Source: Namhaeicola sp039714555 (GTDB lineage Bacteria > Bacteroidota > Bacteroidia > Flavobacteriales > Flavobacteriaceae). From it: a stretch of DNA of 64,000 nt. The notes below the pieces were generated by a model. It saw nothing but the letters and a program-made list of their open reading frames with translations. It was not told the DNA's origin and ran no database searches. How positions within the stretch are numbered: the first letter of the stretch is position 1; the number at the start of each line of letters is the position of its first letter. The stretch spans positions 159,753 through 223,752 of the forward strand of contig JBDLJB010000001.1 of the NCBI GenBank assembly GCA_039714555.1, given 5' to 3'. Made by a program: the position numbers and the translations under genes. Of the stretch, positions 27,464 to 37,137 are shown one piece after another.

Positions 27464-28057
27464 ATGAAGATTTATACATTATTATTCTTTTTAGGATTGG
27501 TTTTATTTTATAGTTGTAATACTAAAGAAAAAAATAAAATTCCCTCTGAGATTGAACCAGAAATTGAATTGATAGAAGATTCGACTGAAACAATAATAAT
27601 AGAAAAAACACATGAAATTAAACCAAAACCCGGCTTATTTTTCTTAACTGATTTAATAGGAAAATATCCCACACAAGAAAAAATATTTGAAAATGAAATT
27701 TTAGTGAATAGATTAAAGAAAATCAATAGATTAAATTATGATTCAATGATTGCAAATTGGAATACAGAGACCCCAATTACTGTGGAAGATCAAATAATTC
27801 ACTCCAGCGGATGTAAAGTAAATAATTGTCCCTCAAACGGTTATGAACTTTTTATCGACTTAAAAAATGATAATATTAATATTTATCATTTTAATAGTAA
27901 CACTTTAAGAGTCTATACTGAAAAAGATTGGATTGAGTTACCCAAAATGTATGAAGAAGAATTAGACATTAAAAAATCAAGTGCAAAAATTGGGAGCACA
28001 TCTGATGATATGGAATCAACTTATACAATATATTCAAAGAATAATCCTAAAAAGTAA
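27464..28057 (+). CDS. Predicted lipoprotein, unknown function
   Basis: 197 residues with a lipoprotein signal and lipobox LFYSC (cysteine near residue 18). An acidic, isoleucine- and glutamate-rich spacer follows, then a compact domain with a paired-cysteine motif SSGCKVNNCPSNGYELFIDL. No family recognised. The gene stands alone between a UDG-like gene and convergent sucB. Confidence 0.7.
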   Translation: MKIYTLLFFLGLVLFYSCNTKEKNKIPSEIEPEIELIEDSTETIIIEKTHEIKPKPGLFFLTDLIGKYPTQEKIFENEILVNRLKKINRLNYDSMIANWNTETPITVEDQIIHSSGCKVNNCPSNGYELFIDLKNDNINIYHFNSNTLRVYTEKDWIELPKMYEEELDIKKSSAKIGSTSDDMESTYTIYSKNNPKK

Positions 28058-28149
28058 CGATTTAAATTACTTAAATTATTAAAAGAAAAGACTCTCAATC
28101 TAGCCAACTGGAGAGAAAAAGCTTTTTGAAAATTTTAATACACAATATT

Positions 28150-29352
28150 TTACAATTCTAGAGCTTTTTTCTCATTTCCATTCATCAAAATTTCTACTGG
28201 ATTTTCTAAAGCTTCTTTTACAGCAACTAAAAAACCAACAGATTCCTTACCATCTATAATACGATGATCATATGATAATGCCAAATACATTATAGGTCTG
28301 ATTACTACTTTTCCATTTAAAGCAATTGGGCGTTCAACAATATTATGCATACCTAAAATTGCACTCTGTGGTGGATTTATAATTGGAGTAGATAACATTG
28401 AACCAAATACACCACCATTGGTAATGGTAAAAGTTCCCCCTGTCATTTCATCAATAGTTATTTCACCATCACGAGCTCTAATGGCCAATCTTTTAACTTC
28501 ACTTTCTACTTCTTTAAAGCTCAAATTTTCAGCATTTCGTATTACCGGAACCATTAATCCTTTTGGGCCACTAACAGCAATCGAAATGTCTGCAAAATCA
28601 TAAGATATTTTATAATCGCCATCGATCATTGAATTAACATCAGGGAACATTTTTAAAGCTCTAACAACAGCTAAAGTAAAAAAACTCATAAACCCTAGAC
28701 TAACATCGTATTTAGCTTTGAATTTTTCTTTGTATTTTTTTCTTATATCAAAAATGGGTTGCATATCTACTTCATTAAAAGTAGTTAACATAGCAGTTTC
28801 ATTTTTAACAGATACAAGTCTTTGAGCAAGTTTACGGCGTAACATCGAAAGTTTTTTCTTTTCACTTTTTCTGTTTTCTTCGTTGATTGCTTGTCCCATT
28901 GAAGGTACTGCCTTAACAGCATCATCTTTCATAATTCGACCATCTTTCCCGGTTCCTTTTACTTGAGTAGGATCAATATTTTTTTCTTCCAATATTTTTT
29001 TAGCTGCAGGTGAAGCAGTACCTGAAGCATATGTTTCTTTTGTTGCTTTTTTCTCAACAGTAGCTTCTTTTTCAACGGCTATTGGCTGAGGCTGTTTACT
29101 GGTTTCTGATTTAACAGCGCCCATATCAATCAAACAAACAACAGCTCCAACAGCCACAGCATCACCTTCTTTGGCCTTTAAAGTAATGATGCCACTTTCT
29201 TCTGCAGGAAGTTCCAGCGTAGCTTTATCAGAATCAACTTCGGCAATAGGTTGATCTTTTTCAACATAATCACCATCTTGTACCAACCATGATGCTATTT
29301 CAACTTCGGTAATTGATTCTCCCGGAGAGGGGACTTTCATTTCTAAAATCAT
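28150..29352 (-). CDS. sucB: SucB, dihydrolipoamide succinyltransferase (E2 of 2-oxoglutarate dehydrogenase)
   Basis: 400 residues in the E2 order: lipoyl domain (about 1-75, lipoyl lysine in EVDSDKATLELPA), a linker, the E1/E3-binding domain (about 110-150, ASPAAKKILEEKNIDP) and the catalytic acyltransferase domain ending with LSYDHRIIDGKESVGFL, which holds the active-site histidine. The class is succinyl- rather than acetyltransferase because it follows sucA in one operon. E3 is not in the window. Confidence 0.95.
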   Translation of the reverse strand: MILEMKVPSPGESITEVEIASWLVQDGDYVEKDQPIAEVDSDKATLELPAEESGIITLKAKEGDAVAVGAVVCLIDMGAVKSETSKQPQPIAVEKEATVEKKATKETYASGTASPAAKKILEEKNIDPTQVKGTGKDGRIMKDDAVKAVPSMGQAINEENRKSEKKKLSMLRRKLAQRLVSVKNETAMLTTFNEVDMQPIFDIRKKYKEKFKAKYDVSLGFMSFFTLAVVRALKMFPDVNSMIDGDYKISYDFADISIAVSGPKGLMVPVIRNAENLSFKEVESEVKRLAIRARDGEITIDEMTGGTFTITNGGVFGSMLSTPIINPPQSAILGMHNIVERPIALNGKVVIRPIMYLALSYDHRIIDGKESVGFLVAVKEALENPVEILMNGNEKKALEL

Positions 29353-29387
29353 TGTTTATAATCTTTTGTAATAATTTGTTTTTAATT

Positions 29388-32120
29388 TTATTTATTATCA
29401 AAAACACTTTCAATTACTCTTAAGTGTCTTCGTTTAAATCTGGTTGATGAACCGGTTGCTGGAACAGCATAATAATTTCTTGACCTAACTTTTAATTCTT
29501 TGAGTTCAAATCTTTGCAGCATAAAACTCCATGCGCCCATATTTCTTGGTTCTTCTTGAGCCCAAACGTAATCTTTTGCATTTATATATTGTTCAATAAT
29601 TTGTTCGATTTTCTCATGATGAAGTGGAAATAATTGTTCAATTCTGATAAGTGCAACATCAAATCTTTGAGATTTTTCTCGTTCAGCCAATAGATCAAAA
29701 TAAAATTTACCCGAACAAAATACCAATCTGGTAACTTTTTCCTTATCAATAGTATCATCAATTATTTCCTGAAATTCACCATTGGAAAATTCCTCAATAT
29801 TTGAAACAGCTAACGGATGGCGTAATAAACTTTTTGGAGTAAAAACAACCAATGGTTTTCTAAAATTACGTTTCATTTGCCTGCGCAATAAATGAAAAAA
29901 GTTCGCTGGTGTTGTACAATTTGCTACTGTCATATTATCATTAGCACACAATTGTAAATAACGTTCAATTCTGGCAGAAGAATGTTCAGATCCTTGACCT
30001 TCATAACCATGAGGTAGCAAAACAACGATACCGTTTTGTTGTTTCCATTTATCTTCTGCAGCCGATAAATATTGATCGAAAATAATTTGAGCTCCATTGC
30101 TAAAATCACCAAATTGAGCTTCCCAAATAGTTAAAGTATTGGGTGCTGCCATGGCATATCCATAATCAAAACCTAGTACTCCATATTCTGAAAGTGGAGA
30201 ATTGTAAATAAACATTTCTCCTTTATTTTTAGGGTTGTTATTCAATAAGTTAAAACGCTCATTTGAAATTTCATCTCTTAAAACTGCATGTCGATGAGAA
30301 AAAGTTCCTCTTTCCACATCTTGCCCTGAAAATCTAATATTATAACCTTCTTCCAACAAACTGCCAAAAGCAAAAATTTCACTTAAACTCCAATCCAGTT
30401 TGTTTGTCTCAAAAACCATTTTGGCTCTATCACGTAAAATTCTTTCGGCTTTTCGCAAAAATTTTACATTTTCAGGAACTGTAGAAACAATATGGGCTAT
30501 ATTTTCTAGATTTTTTTTAGGGTATTTGGTGCCGACGCTTAAAAGCATGCCATTGATATCTTGTTGCATAAACCCACTCCAAATATTGCCCATAAAAGGG
30601 CGAATTTTTGCCGCGGAGTCATTTTTAGATTTCGTATATTCTTCTTCTAATAATGCTTTAAAATCATTTTCTAAAAACTTAGCATATTCAATATCTATTA
30701 CTCCCTCTTCAATTAATTTTTTAATATAGATATCTCTAGGATTGGGTTGTTTTGCAATAGCTTTATAAAGATTTGGTTGTGTGAATCTTGGCTCGTCACC
30801 TTCATTATGCCCATATTTACGATAACCCAATAGATCGATAAAAATATCGCGTTTGAATTTCATCCTGAAATCTAAAGCCATTAAAACCGCATGTGTAACA
30901 GCTTCAACATCATCAGCATTTACATGTAAAACAGGTGATAACGTAACCTTAGCGACATCAGTACAATAGGTGCTTGACCTTCCGTCTAAATAATTTGTTG
31001 TAAAACCAATTTGATTATTTACAACGATATGAATTGTGCCTCCTGTAGAATAACCTTTAAGTTTACTCATTTGAATAATTTCGTAGGCAATTCCTTGTCC
31101 GGCAATTGCAGCATCTCCATGAACAACAATAGGAATTATTTTAGAGAAATCACCTTGGTATTCATCTTCGATCTTTGCTTTAGTAATGCCTTCAGCAATA
31201 GCGGCAACAGTTTCTAAATGAGATGGGTTGGGAACCAAATTCATGGTTATTTTTTTATTACTTTTTAAAGTCTTACTCAAAGTAGATCCCAAATGGTATT
31301 TTACATCGCCATCAAAATTATCTTCATCATAATCTTTACCTTCAAATTCATTAAAAAGTTCACGAATAGGTTTTCTAAAAATATTTACCAAAGTATTTAA
31401 CCTTCCTCGATGCGACATACCCAAAACAAATTCATCAACATCATATTGTTCGGCAGCAATTCTAATTATTCCTCCCAAAGCTGGAATTAATGTCTCACCC
31501 CCTTCTAATGAGAATCTTTTTTGACCAACATATTTGGTTTGTAAGAACTGTTCAAAAGTTACAGCCTGATTTAATTTTGAAAGAATATATTTTTTTGTTT
31601 CGGGAGTATAATTAGGATGGTTATCATTTTCATTCAATTTATCCTGCCACCACTGAATTTCTTCCGGAGTTCTGATATACATATATTCAACGCCTATAGA
31701 ATCGCAATATATACTTTCAAGATGATTGATTATTTCTTCTAAAGTAGAAGGTTTTAACCCAATTATTTTCCCTGCATTAAAAATAGTTTTTAGATCTGTA
31801 TTTTCTAATCCAAAATTTTCAATATCCAAAGTTGGCCTGTATGTTCGTCTTGTTCTAACCGGATTGGTTTTTGTAAATAAATGTCCACGAGTGCGATAAC
31901 CATTTATAAGATCAATTACTTTAAATTCTTTTAATACCTGATTGGGTATTTGTTCTTCATCAATTTGATCTTCAAAAGAATAATCGCTATTTGCAAGGTC
32001 GTATCCTTGAAAAAAACTTTTCCAACTTGCTTCAATACTGTCCGGATTTTTTAAATATTGCTGGTACAGATCAGCAATATAATCGGTATGAACTGTATTT
32101 AAAAAAGAAAATCTATCCAT
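29388..32120 (-). CDS. sucA: SucA, 2-oxoglutarate dehydrogenase E1
   Basis: 910-residue thiamine-diphosphate enzyme that decarboxylates 2-oxoglutarate and passes succinyl groups to SucB. The N-terminal peptide with SFLNTVHTDYIADLY, the GMSHRGRLNTLVNI segment, the ThDP motif around GDAAIAGQGIAYE with NNQIGFTT, and LLPHGYEGQGSEHSSARIER are all present. Normal length. First gene of the sucAB operon, 35 bases before sucB. Shows an oxidative TCA cycle. Confidence 0.97.
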   Translation of the reverse strand: MDRFSFLNTVHTDYIADLYQQYLKNPDSIEASWKSFFQGYDLANSDYSFEDQIDEEQIPNQVLKEFKVIDLINGYRTRGHLFTKTNPVRTRRTYRPTLDIENFGLENTDLKTIFNAGKIIGLKPSTLEEIINHLESIYCDSIGVEYMYIRTPEEIQWWQDKLNENDNHPNYTPETKKYILSKLNQAVTFEQFLQTKYVGQKRFSLEGGETLIPALGGIIRIAAEQYDVDEFVLGMSHRGRLNTLVNIFRKPIRELFNEFEGKDYDEDNFDGDVKYHLGSTLSKTLKSNKKITMNLVPNPSHLETVAAIAEGITKAKIEDEYQGDFSKIIPIVVHGDAAIAGQGIAYEIIQMSKLKGYSTGGTIHIVVNNQIGFTTNYLDGRSSTYCTDVAKVTLSPVLHVNADDVEAVTHAVLMALDFRMKFKRDIFIDLLGYRKYGHNEGDEPRFTQPNLYKAIAKQPNPRDIYIKKLIEEGVIDIEYAKFLENDFKALLEEEYTKSKNDSAAKIRPFMGNIWSGFMQQDINGMLLSVGTKYPKKNLENIAHIVSTVPENVKFLRKAERILRDRAKMVFETNKLDWSLSEIFAFGSLLEEGYNIRFSGQDVERGTFSHRHAVLRDEISNERFNLLNNNPKNKGEMFIYNSPLSEYGVLGFDYGYAMAAPNTLTIWEAQFGDFSNGAQIIFDQYLSAAEDKWKQQNGIVVLLPHGYEGQGSEHSSARIERYLQLCANDNMTVANCTTPANFFHLLRRQMKRNFRKPLVVFTPKSLLRHPLAVSNIEEFSNGEFQEIIDDTIDKEKVTRLVFCSGKFYFDLLAEREKSQRFDVALIRIEQLFPLHHEKIEQIIEQYINAKDYVWAQEEPRNMGAWSFMLQRFELKELKVRSRNYYAVPATGSSTRFKRRHLRVIESVFDNK

Positions 32121-32155
32121 TATTTATTAATATTTCTATTTTTAGAAATGAGTAA

Positions 32156-32163
32156 CAAAAGTA
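32156..32163 (-). promoter_or_regulatory. Candidate -7 box for sucAB
   Basis: TACTTTTG (TAnnTTTG) on the minus strand, 35 bases before the sucA ATG; no -33 TTG at the right spacing. Confidence 0.4.
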
Positions 32164-32270
32164 AGTTGTTTTACAATAACAGCATATAAAAACATGATAA
32201 AAATCATGTTTTATTTGTTATAATAATTAATAACAGTAAAAATTCAATTTAGTCTTTGTATTTTTAGCTT

Positions 32271-33362
32271 GTGGGGGATAAAATTGAAATAAAAAAAATT
32301 ATACATATTGATATGGATGCTTTTTTTGCTTCTGTTGAGCAAATGGATAATCCAGAGTTGAGGGGTAAACCGATTGCTGTAGGTGGAGGTGATAAAAGAG
32401 GAGTAGTAGCAGCAGCCAGTTATGAAGCGAGAAAGTTTGGTGTAAGATCAGCGATGAGTAGTGTATTGGCTAAAAAGAATTGTCCGAAATTAATATTTAT
32501 AAAATCTCGTTTTAATCGTTATAAAGAAATTTCTAGTCAAATTCATAAGATATTTTACGATTATACAGATTTGGTTGAACCTTTGAGTTTAGATGAAGCA
32601 TATTTAGATGTAACTATAAATAAGAAAAATCACCCTTCGGCAAGTATATTGGCAAAAGAGATACGGCAAAGAATTTATAAAGAGGTTGGTTTAAGAGCTT
32701 CAGCAGGTATTTCGGTTAATAAATTTTTAGCAAAAGTAGCTTCAGATATCAATAAACCTAATGGACAAAAAACAATTCCTCCTGAAGAAGTTATCAATTT
32801 TTTAGAAGAATTACCCATTGAAAAGTTCTTTGGTGTTGGAAAAGTGACGGCCTCTAAAATGTATAATTTGGGTATTTTTACTGGAAAAGAACTAAAAGAA
32901 AAGGAATTAGATTATTTGGTAAGGAACTTTAATAAATCAGGAAAGCATTATTATCAAATTGTTAGGGGAATTCAAAAAAGTGAAGTAAGACCAAATCGGA
33001 TAAGAAAATCAGTAGGGGCGGAACATACCTTTTCTACTAATTTAACATCTGAAATATATATGATTGAAAGATTAGAGAAAATTGCTGAAGAATTGGAAAA
33101 CCGTTTGTTAAGATCAAAAATAGCAGGAAAAACAGTTACTTTAAAAATTAAATACAGTGATTTTACAACCCAAACACGTAGTAAAACCTTAGCTTACTTT
33201 ATAAAAGATAAGTCGATTTTATTAGAATCTGTAAGGCATTTATTATATCAGGAAAAATTAAAAGACTCAGTTAGATTATTGGGTATTTCGGTTACCAATT
33301 TGAACAATGAAAAAAGTAAAAAACAAACAGTTATGGATATACAACTAAAATTGGAATTTTAA
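32271..33362 (+). CDS. dinB: DinB, DNA polymerase IV
   Basis: 363-residue Y-family translesion polymerase. The palm motif IHIDMDAFFASVEQMDNP begins near residue 11, the second catalytic motif is EPLSLDEAYLDVT, and the C-terminal little-finger region is present (VGAEHTFSTNL). The start is GTG 32271; the first in-frame ATG falls inside the catalytic motif and would remove an active-site aspartate. No LexA-like box was seen. Divergent from sucA. Confidence 0.95.
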   Translation: MGDKIEIKKIIHIDMDAFFASVEQMDNPELRGKPIAVGGGDKRGVVAAASYEARKFGVRSAMSSVLAKKNCPKLIFIKSRFNRYKEISSQIHKIFYDYTDLVEPLSLDEAYLDVTINKKNHPSASILAKEIRQRIYKEVGLRASAGISVNKFLAKVASDINKPNGQKTIPPEEVINFLEELPIEKFFGVGKVTASKMYNLGIFTGKELKEKELDYLVRNFNKSGKHYYQIVRGIQKSEVRPNRIRKSVGAEHTFSTNLTSEIYMIERLEKIAEELENRLLRSKIAGKTVTLKIKYSDFTTQTRSKTLAYFIKDKSILLESVRHLLYQEKLKDSVRLLGISVTNLNNEKSKKQTVMDIQLKLEF

Positions 33363-33376
33363 ATATTATACAAAAA

Positions 33377-33409
33377 AACCTGCAAAGATTTAAAAAAAAA
33401 TTGCAGGTT
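33377..33409. terminator. Bidirectional terminator between dinB and pckA
   Basis: AACCTGCAA at 33377-33385 pairs perfectly with TTGCAGGTT at 33401-33409; A and T tracts on the outside serve both strands. It lies between the convergent dinB and pckA stops. Confidence 0.8.
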
Positions 33410-33430
33410 ATTTAATATAAGTGATTGATA

Positions 33431-35053
33431 TTACAATTGAGGTCCGGCAGCAACTAGAGCTTTACCTTCTTCATTATCAGTGTATTTTGTAAAATTATCA
33501 ATAAATAATTTTGCTAATTTATTAGCTTTAGTGTTCCATTCTTCAGTGTCACTGTAAGTATCTCTAGGGTCTAAAATGTCTTTGTGTACATCTTTCAATT
33601 CTAAAGGTATTTCAAGATTAAATATTGGTAGTTGTTTTGTATTGGCTTTTTCAATAGATCCATCCAAAATACGGTCAATAATTGCTCTGGTGTCTTGAAT
33701 TGATATACGTTTTCCTGTTCCATTCCATCCGGTATTAACTATGTAAGCAGTAGCTTGATGTTTTTCCATTTTCTTAACAAGTTCTTCACCGTATTTAGTT
33801 GGGTGTAATGATAAGAAGGCTTCCCCAAAACAAGCAGAAAAAGTTGGAGTTGGCTCTGTTACACCTCTTTCAGTACCCGCTAATTTAGCTGTAAATCCTG
33901 ATAAGAAATGGTATTTGGTTTGCTCAGGAGTTAATTTGGCAACCGGAGGCATAACACCAAAAGCATCAGCAGTTAAGAAAATAACCTTTGAAGCATGACC
34001 GGCTCTGGATTTTGGTCTTACGATATTTTCGATATGGTAAATTGGATATGAAACACGTGTGTTTTGTGTTACAGAGCCATCTTTAAAATCAATTTTACCA
34101 TTTTCATCAACAGTAACATTTTCTAAAAGTGCATCTTTTTTTATTGCGCCATAAATATCAGGTTCAGCTTCTTTATCTAGGTTTATAGTTTTGGCATAAC
34201 AACCACCTTCAAAATTAAATAATCCGTTATCATCCCAACCATGTTCATCATCACCAATTAATTCTCGTTTTGGATCAGTAGAAAGTGTTGTTTTTCCTGT
34301 TCCGGATAAACCAAAGAAAATAGCAACATCTCCATCTTTTCCTTTATTTGCAGAGCAGTGCATAGCAGCCATTCCACGTAAAGGTAAATAGTAATTCATC
34401 ATGGCAAAAATTCCTTTTTTCATTTCACCTCCATACCATGAACCACCAATCACTTGCATTTTTTCAGTTAAATTAAAAGCCGTAAATACTTCAGAGTTTA
34501 AACCGTGTTCTTTCCATTTTTGATTATGAGTTAAAGAACCATTGAGAACAACAAAATCTGGTTTGCCATAATTTTTAAGTTCTTCTTCAGTAGGGCGAAT
34601 AAACATATTTTTAACAAAATGTGCCTGCCATGCAACTTCCATAATAAAACGAACTTTAAGGCGAGAATCTTCATTTGCACCAGCAAAAGTATCCATTACA
34701 TAAAGTTTTTTGCCGGTAAGCTGTTCCGTAACTGTCTTTTTTAAATCTTTCCAAACTTCAGGTGTAGTAGGTTTGTTGTCGTTTGGTGATTCAGGAGAAG
34801 TCCACCATATTGTATTACCTGTTATATCATCTTTAACAATAAATTTATCCTTTGGAGAACGACCTGTGAATATTCCCGTCATAACATTAACAGCACCAAG
34901 TTCGGTTAATTCACCTTTGCTAAATCCTTCTAATCTTGGATCTAATTCATCATCATATAATGTGTCATAAGATGGATTATGAAAAATTTTATTAACATTT
35001 TTAATACCTAATTCATTTAATGAAGTAATAATAGCAGCGTTTTGATTATCCAT
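33431..35053 (-). CDS. pckA: PckA, ATP-dependent phosphoenolpyruvate carboxykinase
   Basis: 540 residues; converts oxaloacetate and ATP to PEP and CO2, the first step of gluconeogenesis from TCA intermediates, or the reverse under CO2-rich fermentative conditions. The kinase-1a P-loop FFGLSGTGKTTLS, the kinase-2 GDDEHGW motif and the oxaloacetate-binding NPSYDTLYDDELD/FTGRSPKDKF region identify the ATP class. It is flanked by its own candidate promoter and a terminator. Confidence 0.97.
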   Translation of the reverse strand: MDNQNAAIITSLNELGIKNVNKIFHNPSYDTLYDDELDPRLEGFSKGELTELGAVNVMTGIFTGRSPKDKFIVKDDITGNTIWWTSPESPNDNKPTTPEVWKDLKKTVTEQLTGKKLYVMDTFAGANEDSRLKVRFIMEVAWQAHFVKNMFIRPTEEELKNYGKPDFVVLNGSLTHNQKWKEHGLNSEVFTAFNLTEKMQVIGGSWYGGEMKKGIFAMMNYYLPLRGMAAMHCSANKGKDGDVAIFFGLSGTGKTTLSTDPKRELIGDDEHGWDDNGLFNFEGGCYAKTINLDKEAEPDIYGAIKKDALLENVTVDENGKIDFKDGSVTQNTRVSYPIYHIENIVRPKSRAGHASKVIFLTADAFGVMPPVAKLTPEQTKYHFLSGFTAKLAGTERGVTEPTPTFSACFGEAFLSLHPTKYGEELVKKMEKHQATAYIVNTGWNGTGKRISIQDTRAIIDRILDGSIEKANTKQLPIFNLEIPLELKDVHKDILDPRDTYSDTEEWNTKANKLAKLFIDNFTKYTDNEEGKALVAAGPQL

Positions 35054-35098
35054 ACTATATAGTTTTATTTTATTTGTTAATTTTAAAAATTATTTTTA

Positions 35099-35106
35099 CA
35101 AATTTA
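35099..35106 (-). promoter_or_regulatory. Candidate -7 box for pckA
   Basis: TAAATTTG (TAnnTTTG) on the minus strand, 45 bases before the pckA ATG; no clear -33 element. Confidence 0.4.
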
Positions 35107-35211
35107 AGGATATCTTATGTAACATTTAAGACCTTTTACAATAAATTTCTTTATTTAAACAGTTATATTTTTTTCAATTACTAATAGAAATGAGAAAGGT
35201 TTTGCGATTTT

Positions 35212-35583
35212 TTAATTCTTTTTTAAAAAAGTAAAAAACATATACAGCCATCCAAGAATAAATAAAAGTCCACCTAAAGGTGTTATGAACCAAATATATT
35301 TAGCAGAAATACCTCCGGCAGTAATGGCAAAGATTGATCCTGAAAAGAAAAGAATTCCTGTAAAAAATAAATAGCTGATCCAGTTTTTAACTTTATGGTT
35401 AAACCCGGTATAAGTATTTATAAATAACAACACCAATACGTGATACATCATATATCTCACGCCTGTTTCATAACTTTGAATGGCTTCAATGTCTAATTTT
35501 TCTTTTAGTGCATGTGCTCCAAAAGCACCAAGTACTATTGCTAAAAATCCTAAAAAGGCAGAGAGGGATAAATTAAATTTCAT
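35212..35583 (-). CDS. DUF423 membrane protein
   Basis: 123 residues with four hydrophobic segments. The family motif FGAHALKEKLDIEAIQSYETG followed by MYHVLVLLF near residues 20-55 is clear. Function unknown; monocistronic. Confidence 0.88.
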   Translation of the reverse strand: MKFNLSLSAFLGFLAIVLGAFGAHALKEKLDIEAIQSYETGVRYMMYHVLVLLFINTYTGFNHKVKNWISYLFFTGILFFSGSIFAITAGGISAKYIWFITPLGGLLFILGWLYMFFTFLKKN

Positions 35584-35683
35584 AATAATTAGATAGTTAG
35601 ATTATAAATACAAACATACTATTTTTGGTTTTACATATGAATACATTTTTATAAATAATATATGTTTAAACTCATGCCTTTTT

Positions 35684-35712
35684 TTGCTGCTTTATATTTC
35701 GATTTACCTTTG
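35684..35712 (+). promoter_or_regulatory. Bacteroidota-type promoter of the saccharopine-dehydrogenase-like gene
   Basis: TTG at 35684-35686, an 18-base spacer and TACCTTTG at 35705-35712 match the TTG/TAnnTTTG consensus. The predicted leader is about 50 bases to GTG 35767. Confidence 0.6.
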
Positions 35713-35766
35713 TTTATGCAAGTATAATTTGTAATTTCGTGGATTCATTTTTTAAATAATTTTAAT

Positions 35767-37137
35767 GTGAAAAAGATTTTAATTATAGGAGCAGGAAGAT
35801 CTGCTTCATCATTGATAAAATACCTTTTAGAAAAATCAGTAAAAGAAGATTTTGAAGTAAGAGTTGCAGATATCTCAATTGAAAATGCTCAAAAATTGAT
35901 TGGACATCATTCTCATGGAAAAGCAATTGTTCTTGATATTTTTAATGATAAGGTAAGAAAAAAAGAGATTAAGCATGCTGATATTGTTATTTCAATGTTG
36001 CCGGCTAGATTTCATATGGAAGTAGCCAAAGATTGCCTGGAATTCAGTAAAAATTTAGTAACAGCTTCTTATATTTCAGAAGAGCTTAAAGGATTAGATG
36101 AAGAAGTAAAAGCTAAAGGTTTGGTCTTTATGAATGAGATTGGTCTTGATCCGGGTATTGATCATATGAGTGCCATGCAAGTAATAGACAGGATTAAAAA
36201 TATTGGGGGTAAAATGCTCCTTTTTGAATCATTTACAGGAGGTTTGGTAGCACCTGAAAGTGATAATAATCTATGGAACTACAAGTTTACATGGAATCCG
36301 AGAAATGTTGTAGTCGCAGGACAAGGAGGTGTTGCAAAATTTATTCAGGAAGGAAAATACAAGTATATACCTTACCAAAAATTATTCCGAAGAACCGAAT
36401 TCTTAGAGATTGAAGACTATGGAAGATTTGAAGCATTAGCCAATCGGGATTCATTAAAATATAGAGAAATTTACGGTTTGGATGATATCTTAACCTTATA
36501 TCGTGGTACCATAAGAAAAGTTGGATTTTCTAGAGCATGGAATATTTTTGTACAATTAGGAATGACGGATGATAGTTATGTGATGGAAGGATCTGAAAAT
36601 ATGAGTTTTCGCGATTTTACAAATTCTTTTTTACCTTATGACCCTCATGATTCAGTTGAATTAAAATTCCGCCATTGTTTAAAAATTGATCAAGATGATA
36701 TTATTTGGGATAAACTTTTAGATGTAAATCTATTTAGTGATGAAAAGAAAGTAGGAATAAAAAATGCTACACCTGCTCAAATATTACAAAAAATACTAAT
36801 GGATAGCTGGACACTGGAAGAAGATGATAAAGATATGATAGTCATGTATCATAAATTTGGTTATGAACTGAACGGTGAGAAAAAGCAGATCGAATCAAAT
36901 ATGGTAGTTATTGGTGATGATCAAACTTATACAGCTATGGCAAAAACTGTTGGTTTACCGGTTGCTATTGCAACGTTAAAGATTTTAAAAGGTGAAATTA
37001 AAACTCCTGGTGTACAATTGCCAATCACCAAAGAAGTTTATGAACCCATTTTGAAGGAATTAGAAAATTATGGTATTAATTTTAAAGAAAAAAGAGTTAA
37101 GTATTTAGGTTATAATCCTTTAAATACAATGTCTTAA
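35767..37137 (+). CDS. Saccharopine dehydrogenase family oxidoreductase
   Basis: 456 residues starting at GTG. The NAD(P)-binding loop IIGAGRSASSLIKYLLEK is at the extreme N-terminus, and the family C-terminal domain follows from about residue 125 (EIGLDPGIDHMSAMQVID). It probably splits saccharopine to glutamate and aminoadipate semialdehyde. MurE here has the DAP motif, so lysine is likely made by the DAP route and this enzyme would serve lysine breakdown. No lysine-ketoglutarate reductase is adjacent, so another opine-type substrate is possible. The 3' end overlaps convergent trmN6 by four bases. Confidence 0.82.
   Translation: MKKILIIGAGRSASSLIKYLLEKSVKEDFEVRVADISIENAQKLIGHHSHGKAIVLDIFNDKVRKKEIKHADIVISMLPARFHMEVAKDCLEFSKNLVTASYISEELKGLDEEVKAKGLVFMNEIGLDPGIDHMSAMQVIDRIKNIGGKMLLFESFTGGLVAPESDNNLWNYKFTWNPRNVVVAGQGGVAKFIQEGKYKYIPYQKLFRRTEFLEIEDYGRFEALANRDSLKYREIYGLDDILTLYRGTIRKVGFSRAWNIFVQLGMTDDSYVMEGSENMSFRDFTNSFLPYDPHDSVELKFRHCLKIDQDDIIWDKLLDVNLFSDEKKVGIKNATPAQILQKILMDSWTLEEDDKDMIVMYHKFGYELNGEKKQIESNMVVIGDDQTYTAMAKTVGLPVAIATLKILKGEIKTPGVQLPITKEVYEPILKELENYGINFKEKRVKYLGYNPLNTMS

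Noticed and set aside
28085..28120. Possible terminator for sucAB (CTCTC/GAGAG arms).
   Set aside because: Only five paired bases with a long loop; too weak to call.
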